A stretch of 64,000 nt of DNA from Marinisporobacter balticus. GTDB taxonomy: Bacteria > Bacillota > Clostridia > Peptostreptococcales > Thermotaleaceae. A program made the position numbers and the translations under genes. The DNA is taken from NCBI RefSeq assembly GCF_004345705.1, contig NZ_SLWV01000011.1:44045-108044 (forward strand), given 5' to 3'. The first letter of the stretch is position 1; every line of letters starts with the position of its first letter. The notes under the pieces are model-generated. The model saw nothing but the letters and a program-made list of their open reading frames with translations, had not been told where the DNA came from and searched no databases. This document shows, piece after piece, positions 44,154 to 53,919 of the stretch.

Positions 44154-46523
44154 ATGGGAAGAGGAATGAATGAAAGAATTCAAAAATTAAGAAAGCAAAG
44201 TATAACGACAGAACCTCACATTTCTATAGAAAGGGCAGTACTCGTAAATGAAGCCTATCAAAAATATGCAGGTACCGTAGAGAAACCTATTCTTAGAGCT
44301 TTGACATTTAAACATATTATGGAAAACAAAAAACTTTGTATGAATGAAGATGAACTAATTGTAGGAGAAAAGGGGGAAGGACCACAATCGACCCCTACTT
44401 TTCCAGAACTTTGCTGTCATACATTAAAAGATTTTGAAATTATGAATGATAGAGAATATATTTCTTTTAAAACCAGTGAAGAAGTACGAAAGGTTCAAGT
44501 AGAAACCATTATTCCTTATTGGGAAAATCGTTCTATAAGAAAGAACATTTTTGATCATATGAAACCAGAATGGGTAGATTGCTATGAAAATGGGATCTAT
44601 ACTGAATTTATGGAACAAAGAAGCCCGGGTCATACAGTAGCAGATGGGAAAATGTATAAAAAAGGTTTCCTTGGATTTAAAAAAAACATTGAAGATTCAA
44701 TTTCAAAACTTGACTATTTCGATGACCCACAAGTATATGAAAAGAAAACACAGCTTCAAGCGATGGCCATTTGCTGTGATGGGATTATTGCTTTTGGGAA
44801 AAGATATGAGCAGTATGCTCGAGCGTTAGCAGAAAATGAAACAGATGAAAGAAGAAAAGCGGATCTTCTAAAAATTGTCCAAAACTGTGAAGTTGTTCCT
44901 GCACACGCACCAAAAACATTCCATCAGGCAATACAAATGTATTGGTTTGTACATGTTGGTGTTACAAATGAACTAAACAATTGGGATGCTTATAGCCCTG
45001 GTAGATTAGATCAGCATCTATATCCTTTCTATAAAAAAGAAATAGAGGAAGGTACATTAACAAGAGATGAGGCAAAAGAATTATTAGAATGCTTATGGGT
45101 AAAATTCAATAACCAACCAGCACCTCCTAAGGTAGGTATTACATTAAAGGAAAGTGCTACTTATACAGACTTTGCAAACATTAATACAGGTGGAGTTACA
45201 TCAGATGGAGCAGATGGTGTAAACGATGTAAGTTATTTAATTTTAGAGGTAATGGATGAAATGAAGCAATTACAGCCTAGTTCAAATGTACAAATTAGTC
45301 GAAAAACACCTCAACACTTCTTAAAAAAAGCTTGCGAAGTTTCAAGAAAGGGTTGGGGGCAGCCTGCATTTTACAATATAGATGCAATGATTCAAGAAAT
45401 GCTTCGTGCAGGAAAAGACATAACAGATGCTAGAGAAGGGGGTGCTAGTGGTTGTGTAGAAACTGGGGCTTATGGAAAAGAAGCATATATTTTAACAGGA
45501 TATATGAATATTCCTAAAATATTTGAAATAACACTTAATAATGGATTAGATAAGGTTTCAGGAAAACAACTAGGACTAAAAACAGGAGATCCAAGAGGTT
45601 TTGAGACTTATGAAGAATTGTTTGAGGCATTCAATAAACAATTAAATTATTTTGTAGATATTAAAATAAAAGGAAGTAATATAATCGAAAAAATCTATGC
45701 CACCCATATGCCATCTCCATTCTTATCTGTTATCACGAGTGATTGTATATCTAAGGGAATGGATTATAATGCAGGAGGCGCTAGATATAATACAAACTAT
45801 ATTCAAGGTGTGGGGATAGGAACCATTACGGACTGCTTAGCTTCTATCAAATATAATGTATTTGATAAGAAAAGATTTAGTATGGATGAATTACTAAAGG
45901 CATTAGAGGATAATTTTGAGGGGCATGAAAATATTCATAATATTATATGCAACAAAACGGCTAAATATGGAAATGATGATGATTATGCAGATGATTTAAT
46001 GATCGATGCTTTTAATCTATTCTATAATGCTGTAAATGGTAGACCAAATATGAAGGGTGGATGCTATAGAATTGATATGCTTCCAACGACTTGCCATGTT
46101 TACTTTGGAGAGGTTATGGGAGCGAGTGCAGATGGAAGACTTGCGCACAAACCAGTTTCTGAAGGAATTTCTCCAGCGAAGGGGGCAGATAGAAATGGCC
46201 CTACTGCTGTAGTGAGATCAGCAGCAAAGATGGATCATCTAAGAACAGGTGGAACACTTCTTAATCAAAAATTTACACCTTCTGTACTTGCAGGAGATGA
46301 AGGAATTGAAAATTTAGCGTCACTCATTCGTTCTTATTTCAATATGGATGGACATCATATCCAATTTAATGTAATTGATAGACAGACTTTAATCGATGCG
46401 CAAAATAAACCTGAAGAATATAAAGATTTGATCGTGCGTGTTGCTGGATATAGTGATCATTTTCATAATTTAAGTAAAGCGCTTCAAGATGAAATTATTG
46501 AAAGAACAGAGCAAGAATTTTAA
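44154..46523 (+). CDS. hypD: trans-4-hydroxy-L-proline dehydratase (glycyl radical enzyme)
   Basis: About 789 residues, the usual HypD length. Dehydrates trans-4-hydroxyproline to 1-pyrroline-5-carboxylate. N-terminus ERIQKLRKQSITTEPHISIERA, active-site GGASGCVETGAYGKEAY (thiyl Cys and Glu), and the C-terminal glycyl radical loop RVAGYSDHF. Long stretches match my memory of the Clostridioides difficile enzyme (for example HQAIQMYWFVHVGVT and MLPTTCHVYFGE). The neighbouring proC, which reduces the product to proline, confirms the assignment over choline or glycerol dehydratases. ATG 44154 follows GGGGGGT by 7 bases. The enzyme is oxygen sensitive, so the host is anaerobic. Confidence 0.95.
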   Translation: MGRGMNERIQKLRKQSITTEPHISIERAVLVNEAYQKYAGTVEKPILRALTFKHIMENKKLCMNEDELIVGEKGEGPQSTPTFPELCCHTLKDFEIMNDREYISFKTSEEVRKVQVETIIPYWENRSIRKNIFDHMKPEWVDCYENGIYTEFMEQRSPGHTVADGKMYKKGFLGFKKNIEDSISKLDYFDDPQVYEKKTQLQAMAICCDGIIAFGKRYEQYARALAENETDERRKADLLKIVQNCEVVPAHAPKTFHQAIQMYWFVHVGVTNELNNWDAYSPGRLDQHLYPFYKKEIEEGTLTRDEAKELLECLWVKFNNQPAPPKVGITLKESATYTDFANINTGGVTSDGADGVNDVSYLILEVMDEMKQLQPSSNVQISRKTPQHFLKKACEVSRKGWGQPAFYNIDAMIQEMLRAGKDITDAREGGASGCVETGAYGKEAYILTGYMNIPKIFEITLNNGLDKVSGKQLGLKTGDPRGFETYEELFEAFNKQLNYFVDIKIKGSNIIEKIYATHMPSPFLSVITSDCISKGMDYNAGGARYNTNYIQGVGIGTITDCLASIKYNVFDKKRFSMDELLKALEDNFEGHENIHNIICNKTAKYGNDDDYADDLMIDAFNLFYNAVNGRPNMKGGCYRIDMLPTTCHVYFGEVMGASADGRLAHKPVSEGISPAKGADRNGPTAVVRSAAKMDHLRTGGTLLNQKFTPSVLAGDEGIENLASLIRSYFNMDGHHIQFNVIDRQTLIDAQNKPEEYKDLIVRVAGYSDHFHNLSKALQDEIIERTEQEF

Positions 46524-46626
46524 GGGATAGATGCGTTCGATTTAAAAAAATTATTTGGAAGATAATCGATAGAAAATAGGTAAAAATATTTTTAATAATA
46601 GATAATGGCTAAAAGGAGGAATTTAT

Positions 46627-47433
46627 TTGAAAAAAATAATCGGGTTTATAGGTGCAGGAAATATGGGACAGGCAATGGTGGGGGGGATAGTAAAATCCAA
46701 ATTACTTCAGCCACAACAAGTCATGATGGCGGATCGTAGTGAAGAAAGATTGAAAGTTGTTTCTAAGGAATATGGGATAAAAGTGAACACAGATAATAAG
46801 GAAGTAGCGAAAAATGCAGATGTTTTAATATTATCAGTAAAACCGAATATATACGCGCCTGTTATAGAAGAAATAAAAGATATTGTAAAGGAAGATGTAA
46901 TCATTATTACGATTGCAGCTGGAAAAGATATAAGTGGTACTGAAAAAGGCTTTGGAAGGAAATTAAAAGTTGTTAGAGCTATGCCAAATACACCAGCTCT
47001 TGTAGGGGAAGGAATGACATCTATTTCTCCTAATGAGAAGTTATCAAATGAAGAAATAGATGAAGTTGTCAAAATTCTAAAAAGCTTTGGGAAAGTTGAA
47101 ATCGTAAATGAAAAATTAATGAATGCTGTTACATCAGTAAGTGGATCATCACCAGCATACGTATTTATGTTTATCGAAGCGATGGCAGATGGTGCAGTTT
47201 TAGATGGAATTCCAAGAGATCAAGCTTATAGAATGGCAGCGCAGGCAGTACTTGGATCTGCTAAAATGGTATTGGATACGGGCATGCATCCAGGGGCACT
47301 CAAAGACATGGTATGCTCTCCTAGTGGAACAACGATTGAAGCAGTAACAACACTTGAAAAAACAGGATTTAGAGCAGCTGTTATATCTGCAATGAAAAGC
47401 TGCACGAATAAATCTATTGAGATGTCAAAATAA
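46627..47433 (+). CDS. proC: Pyrroline-5-carboxylate reductase
   Basis: 268 residues. NAD(P) site IIGFIGAGNMGQAM, and the P5CR signature VTSVSGSSPAYVFMFIEAMADGAVLDG-type helix near residue 165-190, with SPSGTTIEAV near the end. Reduces P5C from HypD to proline. TTG 46627 with AAAGGAGG upstream. About 100 bases after hypD, probably the same transcript. Confidence 0.95.
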   Translation: MKKIIGFIGAGNMGQAMVGGIVKSKLLQPQQVMMADRSEERLKVVSKEYGIKVNTDNKEVAKNADVLILSVKPNIYAPVIEEIKDIVKEDVIIITIAAGKDISGTEKGFGRKLKVVRAMPNTPALVGEGMTSISPNEKLSNEEIDEVVKILKSFGKVEIVNEKLMNAVTSVSGSSPAYVFMFIEAMADGAVLDGIPRDQAYRMAAQAVLGSAKMVLDTGMHPGALKDMVCSPSGTTIEAVTTLEKTGFRAAVISAMKSCTNKSIEMSK

Positions 47434-47436
47434 TAA

Positions 47437-47472
47437 AAATAAGGTGATGAAAATATCATCACCTTATTTTTT
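47437..47472. terminator. Bidirectional terminator after proC
   Basis: AAGGTGATGA pairs with TCATCACCTT, with A/T tracts on both sides (TTTTTT to the right on plus). Serves proC and the converging small gene. Confidence 0.88.
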
Positions 47473-47712
47473 ATTTTTCTTTTTATTTTGATGACTTGTA
47501 GAAAAGTCTTTCACTAAAGAATGATTAGTAGCTGCTGTATCTTCATAAAATTTAGATGGATCAATCTCATCTACATCTCTTTGCATATCTAGTGGCATTA
47601 CATACGCATTTTGTGTTTTTTCAATGATTGGATAATCATCTTTATTATAGGTAGCATCAATCATATTCTCAGCATCATTTGCACTAAAGTTTGTTCCATT
47701 CTTATTTTTCAC
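47464..47712 (-). CDS. Small hydrophilic protein of unknown function
   Basis: 82 residues, highly charged, no Cys and no membrane segment, ending in KKKNKK. GTG 47712 follows GGAGGAGAT, a strong site. It lies after metQ on the same strand but 57 bases away. I do not recognise the family; it resembles small hypothetical proteins common in spore formers. Confidence 0.65.
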   Translation of the reverse strand: MKNKNGTNFSANDAENMIDATYNKDDYPIIEKTQNAYVMPLDMQRDVDEIDPSKFYEDTAATNHSLVKDFSTSHQNKKKNKK

Positions 47713-47769
47713 ATCGATCTCCTCCTCTCTATTAGTATTTCACGAATAGAGAAAGATATGAAAAATTTA

Positions 47770-48603
47770 TTAGAAAGCAGGAACAATTGCACCATTGTAT
47801 TTCTCTTCAATAAATTTCTTTACTTCTTCTGATTGTAATACAGTTACTAATTTTTTGATTTTTTCACTATCTTGATCTTCTGGTCGAATGGTAATAATAT
47901 TTGCATAAGGTGATTCGCTTCCTTCAATAATTAACGCATCCTTTTTAGGATTCAAATTTCCTTCTAATGCATAGTTTGTGTTAATAATACTTACATCAAC
48001 ATCGTCTAATGTTCTAGGAAGCTGTGCTGCATCAATCGGTTTGAATACTAGATTTTTAGGATTTTCTACAATATCTTTTTCTGTAGCTTCTAACCCTGCA
48101 TCTTTTTTTAACCTAATAATGCCATTAGCATCTAAAAGAATTAACGATCTTCCTTCATTTGTTGGATCATTTGGAATTGTAATAGTAGCGCCATCTTTTA
48201 AATCATCAACAGACTTTATTTTTTTAGAATATAAACCAAGGGGCTCAACATGTACTTTTGCTGCACTTACAAGATCAAGTCCACGTTCCTTATTAAAAGC
48301 TTCTAAGTAAGGCAAGTGCTGGAAGAAATTTGCATCAATTTCTTTTTCTGATAAAGCAATGTTTGGAGTTACATAATCCGTAAATGATTTAATTTCTAAG
48401 TTAATGCCTTCTTCTTCAAGTTTTGGCTTGATAAATTCTAGTATCTCAGTATGGGGTACGGGTGTTGCACCAATAATAAGCGTTACAGATTCGTTCCCTT
48501 TTGCATCGCTAGATGTAGCAACCTCTTCTTTTTTTGTACACCCAGTAAAAACCAAAGATAATACCAACAAGCTTACAAGTAAAGTAACAATATTTTTTTT
48601 CAT
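47770..48603 (-). CDS. metQ: Methionine ABC transporter substrate-binding lipoprotein
   Basis: 277 residues, NlpA/MetQ family. Signal peptide with lipobox VFTGC. GATPVPHTEILEFIKPKL, DANFFQHLPYLEAFNKERG, VAKVHVEPLGLYS-like AKVHVEPLGLYSKK and IPNDPTNEGRSLILL are family landmarks. Lipid-anchored outside the membrane, it binds methionine for MetNI. The SAM-I riboswitch upstream of metN supports the substrate. Confidence 0.95.
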   Translation of the reverse strand: MKKNIVTLLVSLLVLSLVFTGCTKKEEVATSSDAKGNESVTLIIGATPVPHTEILEFIKPKLEEEGINLEIKSFTDYVTPNIALSEKEIDANFFQHLPYLEAFNKERGLDLVSAAKVHVEPLGLYSKKIKSVDDLKDGATITIPNDPTNEGRSLILLDANGIIRLKKDAGLEATEKDIVENPKNLVFKPIDAAQLPRTLDDVDVSIINTNYALEGNLNPKKDALIIEGSESPYANIITIRPEDQDSEKIKKLVTVLQSEEVKKFIEEKYNGAIVPAF

Positions 48604-48615
48604 TTTTTATTCCTC

Positions 48616-49266
48616 CTATTTTTTATTAATAATTTGTGCAATTTTGTTGCCTGTGCTTTGAATAATCTGAACTAATATAATCAGTAGAATGATTGTAGCA
48701 ATCATTACATCTGTCTGGAAACGATGATAACCATATCGTATAGCCAAGTCTCCAAGTCCACCTGCACCAACGGTGCCTGCCATAGCAGAATAGCCTAAAA
48801 CATTTATAATCGTAATAGTAACGCCCAGAATTAAAGATGACATTGATTCGGGAATCAAAACCTTCATGATAATTTGGAAGGGTGTGGCACCCATTGAAAT
48901 AGAAGCTTCTACTACACCCCAATCTACTTCCTTTATACTCGTTTCTACAATCCTAGCAAAGAAGGGGGTTGTTGCAATGATTAATGGAACAATTGCGGCT
49001 GTTGTACCAATAGTTGTTCCAACAACAAGTCGCGTAAATGGAAAAATGAAAATCATTAGTATAATAAAGGGTAGTGATCTTGTTATATTAATAATATATG
49101 AGAGCACACCATTTAGCCGAGTGTTTGGCAATATATGATTCGGGTCTGTTACAACTAAAATAATTCCTAGTGGCAACCCAAAGAGGATTGTAAAAAATAC
49201 AGATGCAAATACCATATATAAGGTTTCTAATAAAGAGGGCGTAAGGAGTTCGATCCAGTGATTCAT
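48616..49266 (-). CDS. metI: Methionine ABC transporter permease
   Basis: 216 residues with five hydrophobic segments and the permease EAA loop VEASISMGATPFQIIMKVLIPES. Typical MetI start (LLTPSLLETLYMVFASVFFTILFGLPLG). Overlaps metN by 4 bases (ATGA). Confidence 0.95.
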   Translation of the reverse strand: MNHWIELLTPSLLETLYMVFASVFFTILFGLPLGIILVVTDPNHILPNTRLNGVLSYIINITRSLPFIILMIFIFPFTRLVVGTTIGTTAAIVPLIIATTPFFARIVETSIKEVDWGVVEASISMGATPFQIIMKVLIPESMSSLILGVTITIINVLGYSAMAGTVGAGGLGDLAIRYGYHRFQTDVMIATIILLIILVQIIQSTGNKIAQIINKK

Positions 49267-50255
49267 TGCTTTAACACCTCTACTTTCACATGATTTTCTT
49301 CAAAATAAGTAATGATATCTAATAACTTATGACAATCTACATGCATTTGAACGGTAAGCTTTCCAATCGGTTTTTCTTGGATATATTCAATTTTTCCAGA
49401 TAATATATTTACATCTATATCAAATACTTTGGTTAATCTTGAAATAATCGGTGTACCTGCACTGCCTTCTGTAAAGGATAAGTTTAATACTTTCCCTTCT
49501 AGATACTGCTCAGGTAAGTGCTGCATTTGTTCTACGAAGTGCTTTGTCACAGCATTACCAGGCTTTGAAAAAATATCTATGGTGTGTCCTTCTTCTACAA
49601 TATAACCACCTTCTAATATGGCAACATGACTACAAATTTCTTTAATAACCTCCATTTCGTGGGTAATGACTACAATGGTCAACCCAAGCTCTTTGTTTAT
49701 GTTTTTAAGGAGATCTAAAATTTGTTTTGTCGTTTTAGGATCAAGGGCTGAGGTTGCTTCATCACAGAGAAGTACATCAGGTTCATTTGCTAAGGCTCTC
49801 GCAATGCCTACTCTTTGCTTTTGCCCACCACTTAATTGAGACGGGTACACATGAGCTTTGTCAGATAATTCTACAAGATCTAAAAGCTTTTTTACTTTTT
49901 CTGTAATTGTTTTTTCAGATGTTTTCAAAAGACGAAGAGGAAAGGCGATATTTTCAAAAACTGTCTTACTATGTAAGAGATTGAAATTTTGAAAGATCAT
50001 TCCCATCTTTTTTCTTGCATTTCGAAGTTCGGCACTTTTTAAGGTGACAAGATTCACACCATTTATCCAAATGTCTCCACTTGTAGGTTCTTCAAGTCTG
50101 TTAATGCAGCGAATAAGTGAGGATTTTCCTGCACCACTAAGTCCAATAATTCCGTAAATATCTCCTTTATGAATGTCTAGGGTTATACTTTCAAGTGCGG
50201 TTACTTGGTTTCTTCCTTTGGTATATACCTTTGATAGATTTTTTATTTTTATCAT
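49263..50255 (-). CDS. metN: Methionine ABC transporter ATP-binding protein
   Basis: 330 residues. Walker A GLSGAGKSSL, Q-loop IFQNFNLL, signature LSGGQKQRVGIARAL, Walker B VLLCDEATSALD, H-loop VITHEM. The C-terminal ACT-like NIL domain (about 250-330) senses methionine and inhibits transport. GGGGTGA precedes the ATG. First gene of metNIQ, under the SAM-I riboswitch. Confidence 0.95.
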   Translation of the reverse strand: MIKIKNLSKVYTKGRNQVTALESITLDIHKGDIYGIIGLSGAGKSSLIRCINRLEEPTSGDIWINGVNLVTLKSAELRNARKKMGMIFQNFNLLHSKTVFENIAFPLRLLKTSEKTITEKVKKLLDLVELSDKAHVYPSQLSGGQKQRVGIARALANEPDVLLCDEATSALDPKTTKQILDLLKNINKELGLTIVVITHEMEVIKEICSHVAILEGGYIVEEGHTIDIFSKPGNAVTKHFVEQMQHLPEQYLEGKVLNLSFTEGSAGTPIISRLTKVFDIDVNILSGKIEYIQEKPIGKLTVQMHVDCHKLLDIITYFEENHVKVEVLKQ

Positions 50256-50307
50256 AACTTCACCCCTTTATAACTGTATAGTAATAAACTTATTAGGCCA
50301 TGAAATA

Positions 50308-50334
50308 AACCCTCTTTCATAGAGAAAGAGGGTT
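50308..50334 (-). terminator. SAM riboswitch terminator
   Basis: On the minus strand AACCCTCTTTC pairs with GAAAGAGGGTT, followed by TATTTCA. It lies between the aptamer and metN. Confidence 0.85.
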
Positions 50335-50351
50335 AAAAAACATCCGCTTTT

Positions 50352-50460
50352 CTCTCATCTGTCGATACAAAAGTATCGCAGGAATTGGCACCGTTGCTTA
50401 TATATAAGCGGGTTGCCGGGTATCATAGGGCCTAGTCCCTCCACCACTCTGGATAAGAGA
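50352..50460 (-). ncRNA. SAM-I (S-box) riboswitch
   Basis: Minus strand starts CTCTTATCCAGAGTGGTGGAGGGA and contains GGCCCTATGATACCCGGCAACC, the core of the S-box. P1 is closed by GATGAGAG (50352-50359). SAM binding should favour the terminator and shut off metNIQ. Confidence 0.97.
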
Positions 50461-50495
50461 TATCCGTTTATTTAGTTTTCATTTAATTAATACTG

Positions 50496-50524
50496 AGTAT
50501 AATGATTTTTTAGAATAATGTCAA
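50496..50524 (-). promoter_or_regulatory. Sigma-A promoter of the metNIQ leader
   Basis: On the minus strand TTGACA (50524-50519) and TATACT (50501-50496), 17-base spacer, start point about 30 bases before the riboswitch. The stretch 50525-50764 to its right holds no gene or clear motif. Confidence 0.87.
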
Positions 50525-50764
50525 TACTTTTTTGAAAAAAATATTTTGATAAAAAGGATATATGAAGTAAATATAGAATATACCTAATATAGACAAGAAA
50601 AAATAAGTAGCGCACAAGATAAAGGAATTACTATTTTTTAAACAGGTTTTTATAGAGGGATAAGCGTGATTAGGCAAAGAAAAAAATGGTTAAAATAACA
50701 AGCGAGATTGGATAATTTATGATCTTGTGCGTGGCAAGCATAAGATCGATTCAGAGGTGATAGA

Positions 50765-51079
50765 ATGAGTTATGAATCCAAATTAAAAAATGTTTTTACA
50801 GATGAACTTTTTGAAATCATTTTGTTGTTAGAAAACAAGGAAGAATGTTATCGTTTTTTCGAAGATATATGTACTATCAAAGAAATTCAAGCCTTATCCC
50901 AGCGTCTTAAGGTTGCAAAGTTTTTAAGAGAGAAGAAAACCTATCATGAAATTGAGGAGATAACAGGAGCAAGTACAGCAACCATTAGTAGAATCAATCG
51001 ATGTCTAACGTATGGAGCAGATGGATATAATATGCTCTTAGATCGGGTAGAAGAAAAAGAATCAAAAGATGAGAAGTAG
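50765..51079 (+). CDS. YerC/YecD family TrpR-like protein
   Basis: 104 residues of the TrpR-related YerC family: SYESKLKNVFTDELFEIILLLENKEECYRFFEDICTIKE-type start, and the HTH KTYHEIEEITGASTATISRINRCL. A small DNA-binding regulator; target unknown. GAGGTGATAG lies before the ATG. Confidence 0.92.
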   Translation: MSYESKLKNVFTDELFEIILLLENKEECYRFFEDICTIKEIQALSQRLKVAKFLREKKTYHEIEEITGASTATISRINRCLTYGADGYNMLLDRVEEKESKDEK

Positions 51080-51103
51080 AAGGAACAATTTTATTGAAAT
51101 TTT

Positions 51104-51149
51104 GGTGTAAATACCTAGTTTGTATACTAAGTTATTTACACCATTTTTA
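51104..51149. terminator. Bidirectional terminator after yerC-like gene
   Basis: GGTGTAAATA pairs with TATTTACACC, with an inner CTAGT/ACTAAG stem and TTTTTATT on plus. Shared with the converging flavin reductase gene. Confidence 0.85.
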
Positions 51150-51167
51150 TTGTTAGGAATTGTTTCG

Positions 51168-51779
51168 TTATTTCGTACCTTCATTATTCTTATTGCTAGA
51201 GATGCGTTTTTTTCTTTTCTTTTTGGCTACAGAAAAACCAAAATGGCCTAAAGATTTTTTGAGTCCGTAGTAGTGACCATGACTGTAGCAGATAGGTTTT
51301 GATTTCTCTAAATCAAATTTATTGTTTTGATCTAAAAAGGCATCGTCTATATTTACAGCTAAAACTTTTGCCATAAACATGTCATGAGAACCCAGTTCAA
51401 CAATTTTTTCTACCTTGCATTCTATATTTACAGGACTTTCAGCGATAAGCGGCGCTTTTACTTGGGTAGCTTTCTGTGGGGTGAGATGCATGTCTTTGAA
51501 TTTATTGATATCTCTACCCGAACGAACACCACAAAAATCTGTGGCTTTTGCTAAATCTTCTGTGGTTAGATTGATTACAAATTCTTTGGTTCTTTTGATA
51601 AGATCATAAGAATGTCTTTCTGGTTTTATAGATACATAAGTCATAGCAGGATCACTACAAATGGTGCCAGTCCATGCGATAGTGATAATATTATAATTTT
51701 CTTCATGATCCCCACAAGTTACCAAAACAGCAGGGATTGGATAGACCATTGTACCTGGTTTCCAAGTTTTTTTCCCCAA
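51168..51779 (-). CDS. Flavin reductase-like (flavoredoxin) protein
   Basis: About 203 residues of the FMN-binding split-barrel flavin reductase group: PIPAVLVTCGD, NIITIAWTGTICSDPAMTYVSI, EFVINLTTEDLAKATDFCGVRSGRD, SPVNIECKVEKI. Its C-terminal tail is very basic (AKKKRKKR). TTG 51779 is chosen because AGGAG is 7 bases upstream; the earlier GTG 51788 overlaps that site. Electron partner unknown. Confidence 0.87.
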   Translation of the reverse strand: MGKKTWKPGTMVYPIPAVLVTCGDHEENYNIITIAWTGTICSDPAMTYVSIKPERHSYDLIKRTKEFVINLTTEDLAKATDFCGVRSGRDINKFKDMHLTPQKATQVKAPLIAESPVNIECKVEKIVELGSHDMFMAKVLAVNIDDAFLDQNNKFDLEKSKPICYSHGHYYGLKKSLGHFGFSVAKKKRKKRISSNKNNEGTK

Positions 51780-51835
51780 TACAATCACTCCTAATCATAT
51801 TTAAAAAATAGGGAGACACGTTAATATCTCTAGAT

Positions 51836-52474
51836 TTATTCTATAATGGTGAGTACTTCTTCTACTGATTTTCTAGGAGGACTTTTTATTTCTCCACTAG
51901 GAACACCAAGCGGAAGCATTGCTGAAAGGAAATATTCATCCTTTTGGAAGCCAATAAAATCGGAGATTTCTTTTGCTGCATAGTTTGAACTTGTCATCCA
52001 GCAAGTACCATATCCCATATTTGTTGCAGCAAGTATTAAGTTTTCTATGGCAGCGCCGATGTTTTGAATCGCAGGATTGGTTCTTAAGAGATTATGTATT
52101 TCTTCAGTAGAAGCACCTATTTCTTCTAATATATTAATACCAGTAGGTTTATAAGAATCTTCTGTATATACAAGAATCAATGCAGGTGCATTCCTAAAAA
52201 ATGTGCCAAATCTTAAAAACTTTGTAAATCCTTTTTTTAGTTCTTCGCTTTCAATTAAGCTTGCAAGCTTAGCATTTTTTTTTTCTACGATCTTTGCAAT
52301 GGCTTCAATCTTTTCTTTGTTTGTAACTGCTACGAAATGCCAATTTTGAACATTCTTACCTGAAGGGGCATGGGTAGCAGCTTTAACAATTTTTTTTATA
52401 TCTGCTACAGGAACTGCTTGGTCTTCAAACTTTCTTACACTTTGTCTTTTGTAGATAAAATCTAAATTATGCAA
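51836..52474 (-). CDS. Nitroreductase family protein
   Basis: 212 residues. YKRQSVRKFEDQAVP (FMN phosphate), ATHAPSGKNVQNWHFVAVTN, and GYGTCWM near the C-terminus mark the FMN nitroreductase fold. Substrate unknown. TTG start with AAGGAGG 9 bases upstream. Confidence 0.9.
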   Translation of the reverse strand: MHNLDFIYKRQSVRKFEDQAVPVADIKKIVKAATHAPSGKNVQNWHFVAVTNKEKIEAIAKIVEKKNAKLASLIESEELKKGFTKFLRFGTFFRNAPALILVYTEDSYKPTGINILEEIGASTEEIHNLLRTNPAIQNIGAAIENLILAATNMGYGTCWMTSSNYAAKEISDFIGFQKDEYFLSAMLPLGVPSGEIKSPPRKSVEEVLTIIE

Positions 52475-52615
52475 TAGATAAACCTCCTTATATTTTAAAA
52501 CTATATTTGCTATTATATATGATATCCATTGCTACTTCAATTCAAAAGGAAGAAGAAATAATTTATGATTTAGGGTATAATATTTACATAAGATACGAGT
52601 AAAGCAGGTGAATAA

Positions 52616-53308
52616 ATGGGATTATTTGTAATTAGTGATTTGCATCTTAGCCTTGGCGTAGATAAGCCAATGGATATGTTTGGAGAACAATGGATCAATC
52701 ACCATGAAAAAATTAAGAAAGAGTGGATAACATCTATTAAAAATGATGATACAGTATTGATTGCTGGCGATATTTCCTGGGCTATGAATATAAACGAAGC
52801 AATGATCGATTTGGAGTGGATCAATGAATTAGCAGGAAAAAAAATATTGTTAAGGGGAAACCATGATTATTGGTGGAGTTCAGTAACAAAAATGAATACA
52901 TTTTTTGAAAAAATGAAATTTTTGCAGAATAATTATTTTGCATATAAAAATTTTGCAATATGTGGAACAAGAGGATGGATTTGTCCAAATGAAACTAAAT
53001 TTACACAGCAGGATCAAAAAATCTATGAACGAGAGTTGCATCGATTACAATTATCATTAAATCATGCAATGAAAGACGGTTATAAAGAGCATATTGTTAT
53101 GATGCACTATCCACCTACAAATGATCAATTAGAACCTTCTGGATTTACAGAAATATATGAAAAATATAATGTAAAGAAAGTCGTTTATGGACATCTTCAT
53201 GGAAAAGCTTCCTTTGATGGGGGGGTAAAGGGAGCATACAAAGGGATAGATTACTATCTGACATCTTGTGATTATTTAGATTTCAAACCTTTAAAAATTT
53301 TAGATTAA
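52616..53308 (+). CDS. Metallophosphoesterase
   Basis: 230 residues. Calcineurin-like motifs ISDLHLS (Asp-x-His), AGDISW, LRGNHDYWW, MMHYPP and YGHLHG give the full dimetal site. Cytoplasmic; substrate unknown. AAGCAGGTG lies before the ATG. Confidence 0.9.
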   Translation: MGLFVISDLHLSLGVDKPMDMFGEQWINHHEKIKKEWITSIKNDDTVLIAGDISWAMNINEAMIDLEWINELAGKKILLRGNHDYWWSSVTKMNTFFEKMKFLQNNYFAYKNFAICGTRGWICPNETKFTQQDQKIYERELHRLQLSLNHAMKDGYKEHIVMMHYPPTNDQLEPSGFTEIYEKYNVKKVVYGHLHGKASFDGGVKGAYKGIDYYLTSCDYLDFKPLKILD

Positions 53309-53427
53309 TCAAGAAACCATTTCCTTGGAAATATGAAAGTATAAACATATGATAAGAGAAATGTGGTGGTTGTGAAAAGATCATATATATTAAAGACGAG
53401 AAATAAATTATAAGGTAGAGGTGGAAT

Positions 53428-53862
53428 ATGGTAAAAAACAAAGGCCTATTGGCAAGAACTTGCAAGAAATGCAAAAAAATAATTGATGAAAAATCATTAT
53501 ATGACTATTGTCCTGAATGCTTCAAAAAGATTGAGGAGGTTTTTGAAAAAATCGAAAGCTATTTGAAAGAATACCCAGGGGCTACTGCTTTTGAGATTGA
53601 GCAAGAAACAGGTGTGCCATATCATATTATTAATAATTTTGTCAGAGATGGAAGACTGATTGAGATGCCAAATGAATATTTAAATTTTGAATGTAAAAGG
53701 TGTGGATGCTTGCTTCTTTCAGCCCATCATAAATATTGCCCTACTTGTAGGGAAGAATTAGAAAAGGAAATGGAGTTAGCAAAAATACAATTAAAGCAAT
53801 CAATGAATCATGAAAATGCAAAAATGCATATAAGACATGGAGAGAATAAACGGAAAAAATAG
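53428..53862 (+). CDS. Double zinc-ribbon protein, YvyF-like
   Basis: 144 residues with two Cys4 knuckles: CKKCKKIIDEKSLYDYCPEC at the start and CKRCGCLLLSAHHKYCPTC after a central winged-helix-like stretch (YPGATAFEIEQETGVPYHIINNFVRDGRLIE). This layout resembles the flagellar-operon protein YvyF, but no flagellar genes are here. A regulatory role is likely, not shown. GTAGAGGTGG precedes the ATG. Confidence 0.75.
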   Translation: MVKNKGLLARTCKKCKKIIDEKSLYDYCPECFKKIEEVFEKIESYLKEYPGATAFEIEQETGVPYHIINNFVRDGRLIEMPNEYLNFECKRCGCLLLSAHHKYCPTCREELEKEMELAKIQLKQSMNHENAKMHIRHGENKRKK

Positions 53863-53919
53863 TAAAAAGATAAATCATTTTTTCAATTTTTGCATATCTA
53901 TTTAGCAGGAGGTGAAAAA

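Noticed and set aside
53428..53862. Flagellar operon protein
   Set aside because: The YvyF-like double zinc ribbon suggests it, but there are no flagellar genes in the window, so no flagellar role is claimed.
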